In this document: in pieces, positions 52,104 through 61,130 of the stretch
How positions within the stretch are numbered: the stretch's first letter is position 1
How the letters are laid out: every line of letters begins with the position of its first letter
Origin: Clostridiales bacterium
GTDB lineage: Bacteria; Bacillota; Clostridia; Lachnospirales; Lachnospiraceae
Assembly: GCA_018374355.1 (NCBI GenBank)
Contig: JAHAFI010000016.1
Coordinates: 1-64,000 of the forward strand
Reading direction: 5' to 3'
Length of the DNA: 64,000 nt
Notes under the pieces: generated by a model
What the model was told of the DNA's origin: nothing
Database searches by the model: none
What the model saw: only the letters and a program-made list of their open reading frames with translations
Made by a program: the position numbers and the translations under genes

Positions 52104-53578
52104 GTGAAGAAAAAAATGTATTGCTGCGGATGTCCAACCTGAAACAGTATTTCCCGATCGGAAAGAAGAAACCGGGTAAACCGCAGTCATATGTAAAGGC
52201 AAATGACGGTCTCACTCTGGATATCTACGAAGGAGAGACCTTTGGGCTGGTAGGTGAGTCCGGATGTGGAAAATCCACTTTTGGACGTACCCTGCTTCAG
52301 CTTTATAAACAGACCGGAGGACGTACCGTTTATTACGGACGCACCATTGAAGATTTCGATCTGAAATACGTGGAAAACATTTTCAAAAACCTTCCGGAAG
52401 AAAAGAAAAAATGCGAAGAACTTCAGCAGAAAATCAGCAAAATGCGGGAAGAATATGAAAAGATGCCGGAAGGCATCGCCAAGATGGCAAAGGATCAGGA
52501 GATTGCCGAGCTGGAAAGTGAAGCCAGAAATAAACTGCTGGATATCACTGCGCTGATCGGAGGAATCTATACGGCATCAGATCTGACAGAAGCCGGAAAA
52601 CATTATCTGGCAGAGTATCAGGCGATGAAAGAAATCCGCAGAATCCGTGCTGAGGTTGAAAAAATTAAAGTGGCAGGAAAAGGGGAGGAAAAGATTCCTT
52701 CTCTGGAAAGCCAGATTCCTTCATTAGAGAAAAAAGTGGAGGAGGAGATTGCAGAAATTTCCAAAATCCGCGAGGCCAACAGAAAGAATCCGGAGTTTGA
52801 CAAATATGAAAGCCAGAGAGACAACGGAATCAATCTGGCAGCGCTGACGGACGCGGAGATGCGTTTCCTGCGCCGTGACCTGCAGTTGATCTTCCAAGAC
52901 CCGTATTCTTCACTGAATCCGAGAATGACGCTGGGACAGATCATCGGCGAGGGACTTCAGGCTCATGGAATGTTTAAAAAGAATGATCCTAAGATGCAGG
53001 ATTATGTAATGGAGGTTATGGAAAAGTGCGGACTTGCGTCCTACTTCATCCACAGATATCCCCATCAGTTCTCCGGCGGACAGAGACAGCGTATCGGTAT
53101 TGCCAGATCTCTGGCTGTAAATCCGAAGTTTGTTGTCTGTGACGAGGCGGTTTCCGCTCTGGACGTTTCCATTCAGTCACAGATCATCAACCTGCTGCTG
53201 GATCTGAAGGAGCAGAATAACCTGACTTACCTGTTTATCTCTCATGACCTGAGTGTTATCAAGTATATCAGCGACCGGATCGGAGTTATGTATCTGGGTA
53301 ATATGGTAGAGCTTTCTACTACGGAGAAGCTGTTTGAGCATCCGTATCATCCTTACACAGAAGCCCTGCTGTCTGCAATTCCTACCACCGATGTGGACGG
53401 AAAGAAAGAGGCGATTATTCTGGAAGGTGATATTCCAAGCCCGATCAATCCTCCTAAGGGATGCAAATTCCACACCAGATGCCGTTACTGTACAGAAGTG
53501 TGCGAACATGTAACGCCTGAATGGGAAGAAGTGGAACCGGGACATTTTGTGGCCTGCCATCATAAACTGGAAAAGTAA
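52100..53578 (+). CDS. oppF: Peptide ABC transporter ATPase OppF with helical insertion
   Basis: A 492-residue ATPase, about 160 longer than typical OppF (about 310-330). Walker A is GESGCGKST (residues 52-60). The Q-loop FQDPYSSLNP follows only at 265-274. The intervening residues about 85-250 are a charged, Lys/Glu-rich segment predicted as helices or coiled coil (EEKKKCEELQQKISKMREEY and ESQIPSLEKKVEEEIAEI). The signature FSGGQRQRIGIARSLA and Walker B FVVCDEAVSALDV are intact, so it should be active. The Cys-containing C-terminal extension (CKFHTRCRYCTEVC) is present. Confidence 0.93.
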   Translation: MSEEKNVLLRMSNLKQYFPIGKKKPGKPQSYVKANDGLTLDIYEGETFGLVGESGCGKSTFGRTLLQLYKQTGGRTVYYGRTIEDFDLKYVENIFKNLPEEKKKCEELQQKISKMREEYEKMPEGIAKMAKDQEIAELESEARNKLLDITALIGGIYTASDLTEAGKHYLAEYQAMKEIRRIRAEVEKIKVAGKGEEKIPSLESQIPSLEKKVEEEIAEISKIREANRKNPEFDKYESQRDNGINLAALTDAEMRFLRRDLQLIFQDPYSSLNPRMTLGQIIGEGLQAHGMFKKNDPKMQDYVMEVMEKCGLASYFIHRYPHQFSGGQRQRIGIARSLAVNPKFVVCDEAVSALDVSIQSQIINLLLDLKEQNNLTYLFISHDLSVIKYISDRIGVMYLGNMVELSTTEKLFEHPYHPYTEALLSAIPTTDVDGKKEAIILEGDIPSPINPPKGCKFHTRCRYCTEVCEHVTPEWEEVEPGHFVACHHKLEK

Positions 53579-53606
53579 AACGTGAAAACCAACAATAGGA
53601 GAACTT

Positions 53607-53900
53607 ATGTTATTACAGGGTAAGATTGACAGAGCATTTAAAAAACTTCATGAAAAAAGTGATCACCCGGAGGTGGATCATTTTGCAAAGGAGCGCAAAC
53701 AGGGACGGATGAAAATGGAAGACCCTGAGGAGTGCAGGATGCGTGAGGCGTTAAAGCAGCGGGAGGAAGAGGAGCGTCCGGAACTGGAAAAAGGTGATTT
53801 TCTGGCAATGGTGCTGGCGGCATTTTTGACCATTCTTCCGGTTGCAATCATTGTTCTTGTTGTAATCGCACTGGTAGGATATTTTTTCCTGATGCGTTAG
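53607..53900 (+). CDS. Small membrane protein with charged N-terminal helix
   Basis: A 97-residue protein not recognised. Residues 1-65 are highly charged helix (Lys, Glu, Arg rich, with EEEERPELEKGD); residues 68-95 are one hydrophobic transmembrane helix (FLAMVLAAFLTILPVAIIVLVVIALV). The likely topology has the charged part in the cytoplasm and the C-terminus at the outer face. GGAG lies before the ATG. It follows oppF by 28 bases and ends before a terminator, so it is the last gene of the opp operon and may be an accessory factor. Confidence 0.7.
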   Translation: MLLQGKIDRAFKKLHEKSDHPEVDHFAKERKQGRMKMEDPEECRMREALKQREEEERPELEKGDFLAMVLAAFLTILPVAIIVLVVIALVGYFFLMR

Positions 53901-53905
53901 AGAGA

Positions 53906-53941
53906 GGGCTGCGTACCGTGAGGGCGCAGCTTTTTCTATTC
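53906..53941 (+). terminator. Terminator after the opp operon
   Basis: GCTGCG and CGCAGC pair around an 11-base loop, followed by TTTTTCTATT. Confidence 0.8.
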
Positions 53942-53981
53942 CCCTCAGAGGGCTGAAAGGATGGACTTCTGAACAGTTATC

Positions 53982-54011
53982 TTGCATCTATCAGGGCAGG
54001 CGTGCTATAAT
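53982..54011 (+). promoter_or_regulatory. Promoter of the RpiR-family gene
   Basis: TTGCAT (53982-53987) and TATAAT (54006-54011), 18-base spacer. Confidence 0.65.
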
Positions 54012-54053
54012 GGGGAACAGAAATACGAAATGAAAAGCAGAGAAGGTTAAGAG

Positions 54054-54962
54054 ATGGAACAGGCAGATAATCTTTTGATAAGAATACAGAAATTTTATCA
54101 TACATTCAGCAAAGGACAGAAACAACTGGCATCATATATCACAAACAACTACGACAAGGCGGTGTTTCTCACTGCCGCGCGGCTGGGAAAAGAGGTGGGG
54201 GTCAGCGAGTCCACCACCGTCCGTTTTGCCACCCAGTTGGGATACAAGGGCTTCCCGGAATTTCACAGGGCGCTGGAGGAGCTGGTGAGAAACCGGCTGA
54301 ATTCCATTCAAAGAATGGAGGTCACCTACGGCCATGTGCCCCAGACCGAGATTCTGGATACGATTTTTCAGTCGGATATCGAAAAAATCAAGCTGACCAT
54401 GGAACATATTGACCACAGCGCTTTTGAGCTGGCGGTGGATACGCTTTTGAAAGCAAGGACCATTTATATCATCGGAATACGAAGCTGTGCTCCGCTGGCA
54501 AGCTTTCTGAGCTTCTACCTGAATCTGATTTTAGAGGATGTGCGGCTGATCCAGACCAACAGCGCCAGCGAGATTTTTGAACAGATGATCCGAATCGGGG
54601 AGGAGGATGCGATCATCGGTATCAGCTTTCCCAGATATTCCATGCGAACTCTGAAAGCTATGGAGTTTGCAAATAACAGGAATGCAAAGGTGATCACCCT
54701 GACAGACAGCGTACATTCCCCGATCAATTTATACTCTTCCTGCAATCTGATTGCCAGAAGCGATATGGCCTCCATTGTGGACTCTCTGGTTGCTCCTCTG
54801 AGCGTAGTGAACGCTTTGGTGGTGGCTCTTTGTATGAAGCGGCAGAAAGAAGTGGTAGATACGCTGGAATCCATGGAGAAAATCTGGGATGAATATCAGG
54901 TGTACAGCAGCGATGAGATGAATCATGTGGAAAGCGCCGTAAAGGTAAGATCCGCAGATTAA
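54054..54962 (+). CDS. RpiR/MurR family transcriptional regulator (SIS domain)
   Basis: A 302-residue regulator with an N-terminal HTH_6 DNA-binding domain (residues 1-80, VGVSESTTVRFATQLGYKGF) and a C-terminal SIS sugar-phosphate domain (about 115-260, TIYIIGIRSCAPLASFL). Such proteins sense phosphosugars or amino-sugar phosphates. No sugar genes are next to it, so its target is unknown. It starts a unit with the flavoprotein gene, cmk, ispH and S1. Confidence 0.88.
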   Translation: MEQADNLLIRIQKFYHTFSKGQKQLASYITNNYDKAVFLTAARLGKEVGVSESTTVRFATQLGYKGFPEFHRALEELVRNRLNSIQRMEVTYGHVPQTEILDTIFQSDIEKIKLTMEHIDHSAFELAVDTLLKARTIYIIGIRSCAPLASFLSFYLNLILEDVRLIQTNSASEIFEQMIRIGEEDAIIGISFPRYSMRTLKAMEFANNRNAKVITLTDSVHSPINLYSSCNLIARSDMASIVDSLVAPLSVVNALVVALCMKRQKEVVDTLESMEKIWDEYQVYSSDEMNHVESAVKVRSAD

Positions 54963-54992
54963 GGCTGAACTGTTACGATTAAGGAGCAGAAA

Positions 54993-56276
54993 ATGAACAG
55001 ATTATTAATTATCGGAGGCGGTGCAGCCGGAATGCTGGCAGCCGTATATGGGGCTGAACAGGGCATGGAGGTGCACCTATTCGAACAGAATGAAAAACTG
55101 GGGAAAAAGCTTTTCATTACCGGAAAAGGCAGATGCAACTTTACCAATGCCTGCGGGACGGAGGAGCTTTTTGAATCCTTCCTCACCAATCCCCGGTTTT
55201 TATACAGCGCCGTTTACGGATATACGAATTACGATGTGATTGATTTTTTTGAAAACCTCGGGGTGAGGACAAAAATGGAGAGAGGGGGCAGGATGTTCCC
55301 CCAGTCGGATCACTCTTCTGACATTATTCTGGCTCTGGAAAGAAGGATGAAGGAGCTGGGAGTGAAGATTCACTTAAACAGCAGGGTAAAACGGGTTCTC
55401 ACAGAGCAGAACGGACAGGAAGCTGTGACAGGAGAAAAAGTCACAAACAGCGCCCGGATTACGGGTCTGGAGCTGGAAAATGGAACACAGATTTTGGGAG
55501 AGCGGGTTCTGATCGCAACGGGAGGAAATTCCTACCCCACGACAGGCTCTACAGGGGACGGGTACCGGATGGCGAAGGAATGCGGCCATACGGTGACAGA
55601 GCTTCTGCCCTCTCTGGTTCCCATGGTGACAGCGGAAGAATACATTCCCAGAATGCAGGGGCTTTCGCTGAAAAATGTGACCCTGTCTGTTTATGACGGA
55701 AAAAAATGCGTATTCGAAGAATTTGGTGAAATGATGTTTACCCATTTCGGAATTACCGGTCCGCTGGTGTTATCAGCCAGCGGAAAAGTGGGAAAACTTT
55801 TAAAAAAGAAGTATTTGACGGCAAGGATAGACCTGAAACCTGCATTGACCAAGGAGCAGTTGGACAGCCGTTTGCTGCGGGAGTTTGAAGCAGGAAAAAA
55901 CAAACAGTTTAAAAATGTGATAGACAGTATGTTCCCTTCCAAAATGATTCCGGTGATGCTGGAAATCGGAGGGGTGAACCCGATGAAGAAGGTAAATGAA
56001 ATTACCAAGGAAGAACGTACGGCTTTCATTGAAAAGACAAAAGCATTTCCCATGACGATTACCGGGGTGAGGGGATTCCGTGAGGCGATCATTACCCAAG
56101 GGGGTGTGCAGGTGAAGGAAGTGGATCCTAAGACTATGGAGTCCAAAAAGGTGAAGGGGCTTTACTTTGCAGGTGAAGTGCTGGATCTGGATGCCCTGAC
56201 AGGGGGCTATAATCTGCAGATTGCATGGTCTACCGCCCATGCGGCGGCTTTGGCAGCCGGAAAAAGTGAAGGATGA
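54993..56276 (+). CDS. HI0933/YhiN family FAD-dependent oxidoreductase
   Basis: A 427-residue flavoprotein. The N-terminal dinucleotide motif is IIGGGAAGMLAAVYGAEQG, and GKKLFITGKGRCNFTN is diagnostic of the HI0933 group; the C-terminus has YFAGEVLDLDALTGGYNLQIAWS. Members include BaiN, tied to bile-acid conversion in some gut Clostridia, but family membership alone does not assign that activity, and no bai genes are present. The gene is often found next to cmk in Firmicutes, as here. Confidence 0.88.
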   Translation: MNRLLIIGGGAAGMLAAVYGAEQGMEVHLFEQNEKLGKKLFITGKGRCNFTNACGTEELFESFLTNPRFLYSAVYGYTNYDVIDFFENLGVRTKMERGGRMFPQSDHSSDIILALERRMKELGVKIHLNSRVKRVLTEQNGQEAVTGEKVTNSARITGLELENGTQILGERVLIATGGNSYPTTGSTGDGYRMAKECGHTVTELLPSLVPMVTAEEYIPRMQGLSLKNVTLSVYDGKKCVFEEFGEMMFTHFGITGPLVLSASGKVGKLLKKKYLTARIDLKPALTKEQLDSRLLREFEAGKNKQFKNVIDSMFPSKMIPVMLEIGGVNPMKKVNEITKEERTAFIEKTKAFPMTITGVRGFREAIITQGGVQVKEVDPKTMESKKVKGLYFAGEVLDLDALTGGYNLQIAWSTAHAAALAAGKSEG

Positions 56277-56290
56277 AAAGGAGTTGGAGT

Positions 56291-56968
56291 ATGAGTTATA
56301 CAATTGCTGTAGACGGACCTGCAGGGGCAGGAAAGAGTACGATTGCAAAAAAAGTGGCAAAGGAGCTGTCCTTTATCTATGTGGATACCGGAGCGATGTA
56401 CCGGGCCATGGGACTGTATTTTCTGAGACAGGGCATCCTGCCGGAGGAAAAGGGAAAAATCGAGGCAGCCTGCGGGGATATCCGGGTATCCATTGTTTAT
56501 GAAAACGGAGAGCAGCAGGTGCTCTTAAATGGTGAAAATGTATCAAAAGAAATCCGCCGGGAGGAAGTGGGAAATATGGCTTCCAAAACCTCTGTGAACC
56601 AGAAGGTGAGAGAAAAACTGGTAGCCCTGCAGCGGGAACTGGCGGAGAAGGAAAATGTGGTGATGGATGGAAGAGACATTGGAACACAGGTTCTTCCCAA
56701 TGCCACGGTAAAGATTTATCTCACAGCAAGCACAAGAGAGCGGGCAAAACGGAGATATCTGGAGCTTCAGGAAAAAGGCATGGACGGCAATCTGGAAGAG
56801 ATTGAGGCAGACATCCGTGAGAGGGATCACCGGGATATGACCAGAGAGATTTCCCCTCTCCGTCAGGCTGAGGATGCAGTTTTGGTGGATGCTTCCTTTC
56901 TGTCCATTGAGGAAGTGACAAAAGCAGTGATTGACGCTTTTTATAAGGCGGTTCCCGAGAGGTGCTGA
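56291..56968 (+). CDS. cmk: (d)CMP kinase
   Basis: Phosphorylates CMP and dCMP. The P-loop is AVDGPAGAGKSTIAKKVA, followed by YVDTGAMYRAMGLYFL and DGRDIGTQVLPNA. Length from ATG 56291 is 225. The frame opens at 56273 overlapping the previous stop, but AAGGAG 7-8 bases before 56291 sets the start. The stop is 1 base before the ispH start. Confidence 0.95.
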   Translation: MSYTIAVDGPAGAGKSTIAKKVAKELSFIYVDTGAMYRAMGLYFLRQGILPEEKGKIEAACGDIRVSIVYENGEQQVLLNGENVSKEIRREEVGNMASKTSVNQKVREKLVALQRELAEKENVVMDGRDIGTQVLPNATVKIYLTASTRERAKRRYLELQEKGMDGNLEEIEADIRERDHRDMTREISPLRQAEDAVLVDASFLSIEEVTKAVIDAFYKAVPERC

Positions 56969-56969
56969 T

Positions 56970-57830
56970 ATGAAGGAAAACAGCATACAGGTAGCGAAAT
57001 CCGCAGGCTTCTGCTTCGGCGTAAAGCGGGCCATTGAAAAGGTCTATGAACAGGCGGAGCTGGGGAAAGAAAATATTTATACCTATGGTCCGATCATTCA
57101 CAATGAGGAAGTGGTAAAGGATCTGGAATCGAAGGGCGTACAGGTGCTGAACAGCCGCAAGGAGCTGGAGGACCTTGAAAAAGGAACCGTAGTGATCCGT
57201 TCCCACGGTGTTCCCAGAGAAATTTATCAGCTCATCGAAGAAAAGAATCTGGAATGTGTGGACGCCACCTGTCCTTTTGTGAGAAAAATCCATAAAATCG
57301 TGGAAAGAGAGAGCAGAAACGGGCGCCATATCATCATTATCGGCAATGATAACCACCCGGAGGTTGAGGGAATCAAGGGCTGGTGTGAGGGAGAGGTAAC
57401 GGTTCTTTCCACACCGGAGGAGGCTGAAAAACTGGAGTTTTCACCGGATACCAAAGTGTGCATTGTGTCCCAAACGACATTTAATTACAACAAATTTAAA
57501 GATTTAGTTGAAATTCTTGAGAAAAAGAGTTATGATAGAAGTGTTTTAAATACGATTTGCAGTGCGACTGAGGAAAGACAGCATGAAGCACGGCAAATTG
57601 CCTGCAAAGTAGATACCATGATTGTCATTGGCGGCAGACACAGTTCCAATACACAGAAGTTGTATGAGATATGCAAAAGAGAGTGCAAAAATACTTATTA
57701 TATACAGACATGTGTTGATTTGGATGCCAGGCCTTTTCAATGTATTGGTCGCGTAGGTATTACAGCGGGGGCTTCCACCCCAAATAATATAATTGAGGAG
57801 GTTCAAAAACATGTCAGAATTAAGTTTTGA
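56970..57830 (+). CDS. ispH: 4-hydroxy-3-methylbut-2-enyl diphosphate reductase
   Basis: The last enzyme of the MEP pathway, a 4Fe-4S reductase making IPP and DMAPP. Cluster ligands are the Cys in SAGFCFGVKRA, in CVDATCPFVRK and in NTICSATEERQ; the substrate histidines are in YTYGPIIHNEEV and SHGVPREI. Length from ATG 56970 is 286. The 3' end overlaps the start of the S1 gene by 20 bases. In several Clostridia ispH and S1 are fused in one protein; here they are separate but coupled. Confidence 0.95.
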   Translation: MKENSIQVAKSAGFCFGVKRAIEKVYEQAELGKENIYTYGPIIHNEEVVKDLESKGVQVLNSRKELEDLEKGTVVIRSHGVPREIYQLIEEKNLECVDATCPFVRKIHKIVERESRNGRHIIIIGNDNHPEVEGIKGWCEGEVTVLSTPEEAEKLEFSPDTKVCIVSQTTFNYNKFKDLVEILEKKSYDRSVLNTICSATEERQHEARQIACKVDTMIVIGGRHSSNTQKLYEICKRECKNTYYIQTCVDLDARPFQCIGRVGITAGASTPNNIIEEVQKHVRIKF

Positions 57831-58890
57831 ACAAATGCTGGAAGAATCATTAAAAACAATTAGAAACGGGGAGGTAGTCGAAGGTACCGTAATCGACGTC
57901 AAAGAGGACGAGATTATTTTGAATATTGGTTACAAAGCTGACGGTATTCTCACAAAGAACGAGTACAGCAATGACTCATCTATTGACCTGACTACTGTTG
58001 TTAACCCCGGAGATACCATGGAAGTTAAGGTTCTGAAAGTAAATGACGGCGAAGGCCAAGTGCTGCTGACTTATAAGAGACTGGCAGCAGAAAAAGGAAA
58101 CAAGAGACTGGAAGAAGCATTCGAAAATAAAGAAGTGCTGACAGCAAAAGTATCTCAGGTACTGAACGGCGGATTAAGCGTTGTGATCGACGAAGCAAGA
58201 GTATTCATTCCTGCAAGTCTGGTATCCGATACATTTGAGAAAGATCTGACAAAATATGCAGATCAGGAAATCCAGTTCGTAATCACAGAATTCAACCCGA
58301 GAAGAAGAAGAATCATCGGTGACAGAAAACAGCTTCTGGTAGCTGAAAAAGCAGAACAGCAGAAGGCTCTGTTTGAAAGAATCGCAGTAGGCGATACTGT
58401 AGAAGGAACCGTTAAGAATGTAACAGATTTCGGTGCATTCATCGATTTGGGCGGAGCTGATGGCCTGCTGCACATCTCTGAGATGTCATGGGGCAGAGTG
58501 GAAAACCCGAAAAAGATCTTCAAAGTTGGTGAACCGATCACTGTTCTCATCAAAGATATCAATGGTGACAAGATTGCTCTCAGCCTGAAATTCGAAAATC
58601 AGAATCCATGGCTGAACGCAGATGAAAAATACGCTGTAGGAAACGTTGTAGAAGGAACTATCGCTCGTATGACAGATTTCGGCGCATTCGTTGAACTGGA
58701 AGCTGGCGTAGATGCTCTGCTGCATGTTTCCCAGATTTCCAGAGACCACGTTGAAAAACCGGCTGACGTTCTGAGCGTTGGACAGGTGATCACAGCGAAA
58801 GTTGTTGATTTCAACAGTGAAGACAAAAAAATCAGCCTGAGCATGAAAGCTCTGGAGCCGGTTGCTGAGGAAGAAGCTGTAGAAGAATAA
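57811..58890 (+). CDS. S1 RNA-binding domain protein (RpsA-like), four S1 domains
   Basis: A 359-residue protein with four S1 domains at residues about 19-90, 106-173, 193-261 and 275-347; the last two contain VTDFGAFIDLGGADGLLHIS and MTDFGAFVELEAGVDALLHV, the strongest matches. It is shorter than the six-domain RpsA of Gram-negatives, as usual in Firmicutes. GAGGAGG at 57795-57801 sets ATG 57811 inside the ispH 3' end. Codons in this gene are those of strongly expressed genes. Its exact role in translation in Firmicutes is not settled. Confidence 0.92.
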   Translation: MSELSFEQMLEESLKTIRNGEVVEGTVIDVKEDEIILNIGYKADGILTKNEYSNDSSIDLTTVVNPGDTMEVKVLKVNDGEGQVLLTYKRLAAEKGNKRLEEAFENKEVLTAKVSQVLNGGLSVVIDEARVFIPASLVSDTFEKDLTKYADQEIQFVITEFNPRRRRIIGDRKQLLVAEKAEQQKALFERIAVGDTVEGTVKNVTDFGAFIDLGGADGLLHISEMSWGRVENPKKIFKVGEPITVLIKDINGDKIALSLKFENQNPWLNADEKYAVGNVVEGTIARMTDFGAFVELEAGVDALLHVSQISRDHVEKPADVLSVGQVITAKVVDFNSEDKKISLSMKALEPVAEEEAVEE

Positions 58891-58896
58891 TTTCAG

Positions 58897-58942
58897 ATAT
58901 AAAAAAAGAAACAGGATGGATATGTCCTGTTTCTTTTTTTCG
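58897..58942. terminator. Bidirectional terminator
   Basis: AAAAAAAGAAACAGGA and TCCTGTTTCTTTTTTT pair around TGGATATG, serving the converging S1 and exonuclease genes. Confidence 0.9.
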
Positions 58943-60019
58943 TCATTGGAAGCTTTTCAGCAGATGAATGGCGTAGAGCATCAGTTTTTCTTTGTCTGCG
59001 TTGAATTCATCGGCATAAGAAAACCAAAGAAGACGGTCTTTATATTCCATAGAGAATACCGGGGAAAAAACAGAGGAAGGCTGGGGGAGAAATCTCCCGG
59101 TTATTTTTTTATAACAGTTACAGGCTTTTGCTTTTTCCCGGTGCGCCTTATCCACGTATTCCCCCACGCTCTTGTGGATCGCTTCGTCCTCCAAAGGAAG
59201 ATAATAATAGTTTTTGTAGTCGGTAAAGAAATGCTTCAAGGTTCCGTCAAAAAACGTCACATGAACCCGGCAGCGGCCCTCAGAGGGCATTTCCAGACGG
59301 CAGAAAGGGTTTTCAAGGCTGAAAAGGCAGGAAACAGGGCTTTTCAGGGAAAGGTCCAGAACCAGTTCTGCAGCGTCTGAAGAAAGAGATGCGCTGACCT
59401 CTTCTAAAAGCTTCCCGGAAAAAAATCCGGGGATGGACAGCAGAGGAAGAAGATGAATCATTCCCTCCACATCCTCCTGATTGTGAAGGAGGAGGGCCTT
59501 CAAAAGCCGTTCATCGGCAGATTTCAGATATTCCTGATAGCAGGCGATCAGTTCAGCCCCGGTAAAGGGATCCTTTCGGTGAAGCCCCGCGTAAACCTCC
59601 AGATCCTTCTGCCGCATATGCTCCAGTCCCATCAGTTTCTTGTAGGGCAGAAGCTTTTTGTACAGATCCAGATGTGTGAGATGTTCCCAGCTTTGCTTTA
59701 ATTGGTAAAAGGTGTATTTGTGCATCAGATATGGAACGTCAAAGGTATTCCCGTTAAAGTGAATCAGAACCTTCTTTTCGTTCAGAAGATGGGAAAAGGC
59801 CAGAAGGACGTCCTTCTCTTCTCCGGGCTTTTGGCAGAACCATTGGCGGTGCACCCAGCGGCATCCGTCGAAAAATACGGCGCCCAGCAGATAGAGGTGG
59901 GAACGCCTCCATGAAAGTCCGGTTGTTTCAATGTCAAAAAAAAGACAAGATTCCGGAGAGATATTTTCCTGTTTCAGTATATTTTCCGGTACTGTTATGG
60001 GTAAATCATGGGTAATCAT
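58943..60019 (-). CDS. YprB-like ribonuclease H-fold exonuclease domain protein
   Basis: A 358-residue protein on the minus strand. The exonuclease core starts at FFDIETTGLSWRRSH (catalytic Asp and Glu as DxE), followed by LIHFNGNTFDVPYL and, further on, HNQEDVEGMIHLLPL with another conserved Asp, typical of the DEDD superfamily 3'-5' exonucleases and of the YprB group. The C-terminal about 120 residues are an uncharacterised domain. The substrate is unknown; DNA or RNA processing is likely. Confidence 0.82.
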   Translation of the reverse strand: MITHDLPITVPENILKQENISPESCLFFDIETTGLSWRRSHLYLLGAVFFDGCRWVHRQWFCQKPGEEKDVLLAFSHLLNEKKVLIHFNGNTFDVPYLMHKYTFYQLKQSWEHLTHLDLYKKLLPYKKLMGLEHMRQKDLEVYAGLHRKDPFTGAELIACYQEYLKSADERLLKALLLHNQEDVEGMIHLLPLLSIPGFFSGKLLEEVSASLSSDAAELVLDLSLKSPVSCLFSLENPFCRLEMPSEGRCRVHVTFFDGTLKHFFTDYKNYYYLPLEDEAIHKSVGEYVDKAHREKAKACNCYKKITGRFLPQPSSVFSPVFSMEYKDRLLWFSYADEFNADKEKLMLYAIHLLKSFQ

Positions 60020-60187
60020 AGGTAAAAATCCTCTTTTTCTATATAGGTTTTGTCAGAAAAATAACAATATTTTATTCAATTATATTATATTTAGCGGAAA
60101 AAATATAGTGCTTTTTTGCAAAAATTGAGGTATAGTATATAGTGAGATGAAACTTAGAATAGAAAAAATGAAGGAGTGGAGAATCGT

Positions 60188-61105
60188 TTGTCATTTGAAA
60201 TATTGGGTGTGGATCTGTACCACATGTTGAGTTGGTTTATCGTTTACAGTTTTCTGGGCTGGGTCTGGGAGAGCTGTTATGTATCGGTGAAGAACAGAAA
60301 GTGGGTGAACCGTGGATTTGTCAGCGGCCCGTTTGTAACGATTTACGGGGTGGGCGCAGTAGCAGTGTATGTGATTCTGCGGCCGCTGGAGGGGCGTATC
60401 TTGGGATTGTATCTGGCCGGCGTGGCGGTGACTACCCTGCTGGAATATGTGACAGGAGTGCTGATGGAGAGTATTTTCCACACCAACTGGTGGGACTACA
60501 GTGATAAGAAATATAATTTTCAGGGGAAAATCTGTCTGGGAAGTTCCATCGCATGGGGATTTTTTACATTGATCCTGTTCTATATTTTGCAGCCCGCAGT
60601 GTCGTCAGCAGTGGATAAGGTTCCGGAAAAAACAGGGGTGATACTGATTTATCTCTGGCTGGCTTATTATGTGGTGGATTTTTCCTTCTCAGCGGCGGCA
60701 GCCTTCGATCTGCGTGGAAAGATGCAGAAGCTGGACGGAGCTTGGGAGGAATTTCAGGAGTATTTCCAGTCTACCAGACTCCATGAGGCAGCGGAAGAGC
60801 TTCGGGAACGGGCGGAGCTGTACCGTCTGGAAGCAACAAGCGGTAAACTGGGTGAATATCTGGAGCAGCGCAGAGCAAAATTTCATGAGGCCTTAGAGCG
60901 CATTGAAGCGGCAGATGAAGAATTCCGGGAGAAGAGAGAAGTCTTCATGGAAAAATATGATGAATTTATGGAACGCTGTCTGACGGTGAAGAAAAGCTAC
61001 CGGAAAATTTCCCGTCGTCAGATGAAGGCTTACCCCAACCTGATCAGCAAGGCGGAACGTTTGAGAAAACAGCGATTAAAAAAGGATAAAAGGCATAAAA
61101 AGTAA
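60188..61105 (+). CDS. Putative ABC-transporter type IV (CmpB-like) membrane protein
   Basis: A 305-residue protein. The first half has about five transmembrane helices, including the signature YSFLGWVWESCYVSVKNRKW then NRGFVSGPFVTIYGVGA, which matches the PF06541 family (putative ABC-transporter type IV). The second half (about 180-305) is a charged, Arg/Glu-rich coiled coil in the cytoplasm. The frame opens at GTG 60176, which is inside the Shine-Dalgarno AAGGAGTGGAG; TTG 60188, 6 bases later, is preferred. Family function is unknown. It precedes the rnf operon by 25 bases. Confidence 0.75.
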   Translation: MSFEILGVDLYHMLSWFIVYSFLGWVWESCYVSVKNRKWVNRGFVSGPFVTIYGVGAVAVYVILRPLEGRILGLYLAGVAVTTLLEYVTGVLMESIFHTNWWDYSDKKYNFQGKICLGSSIAWGFFTLILFYILQPAVSSAVDKVPEKTGVILIYLWLAYYVVDFSFSAAAAFDLRGKMQKLDGAWEEFQEYFQSTRLHEAAEELRERAELYRLEATSGKLGEYLEQRRAKFHEALERIEAADEEFREKREVFMEKYDEFMERCLTVKKSYRKISRRQMKAYPNLISKAERLRKQRLKKDKRHKK

Positions 61106-61130
61106 CAAGGAAAATAAAGGAGGGTTAGTT

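Noticed and set aside
54993..56276. Bile-acid 7-dehydroxylation gene baiN
   Set aside because: HI0933-family membership is broad, no other bai genes are present, and the gene is in the ordinary cmk neighbourhood.
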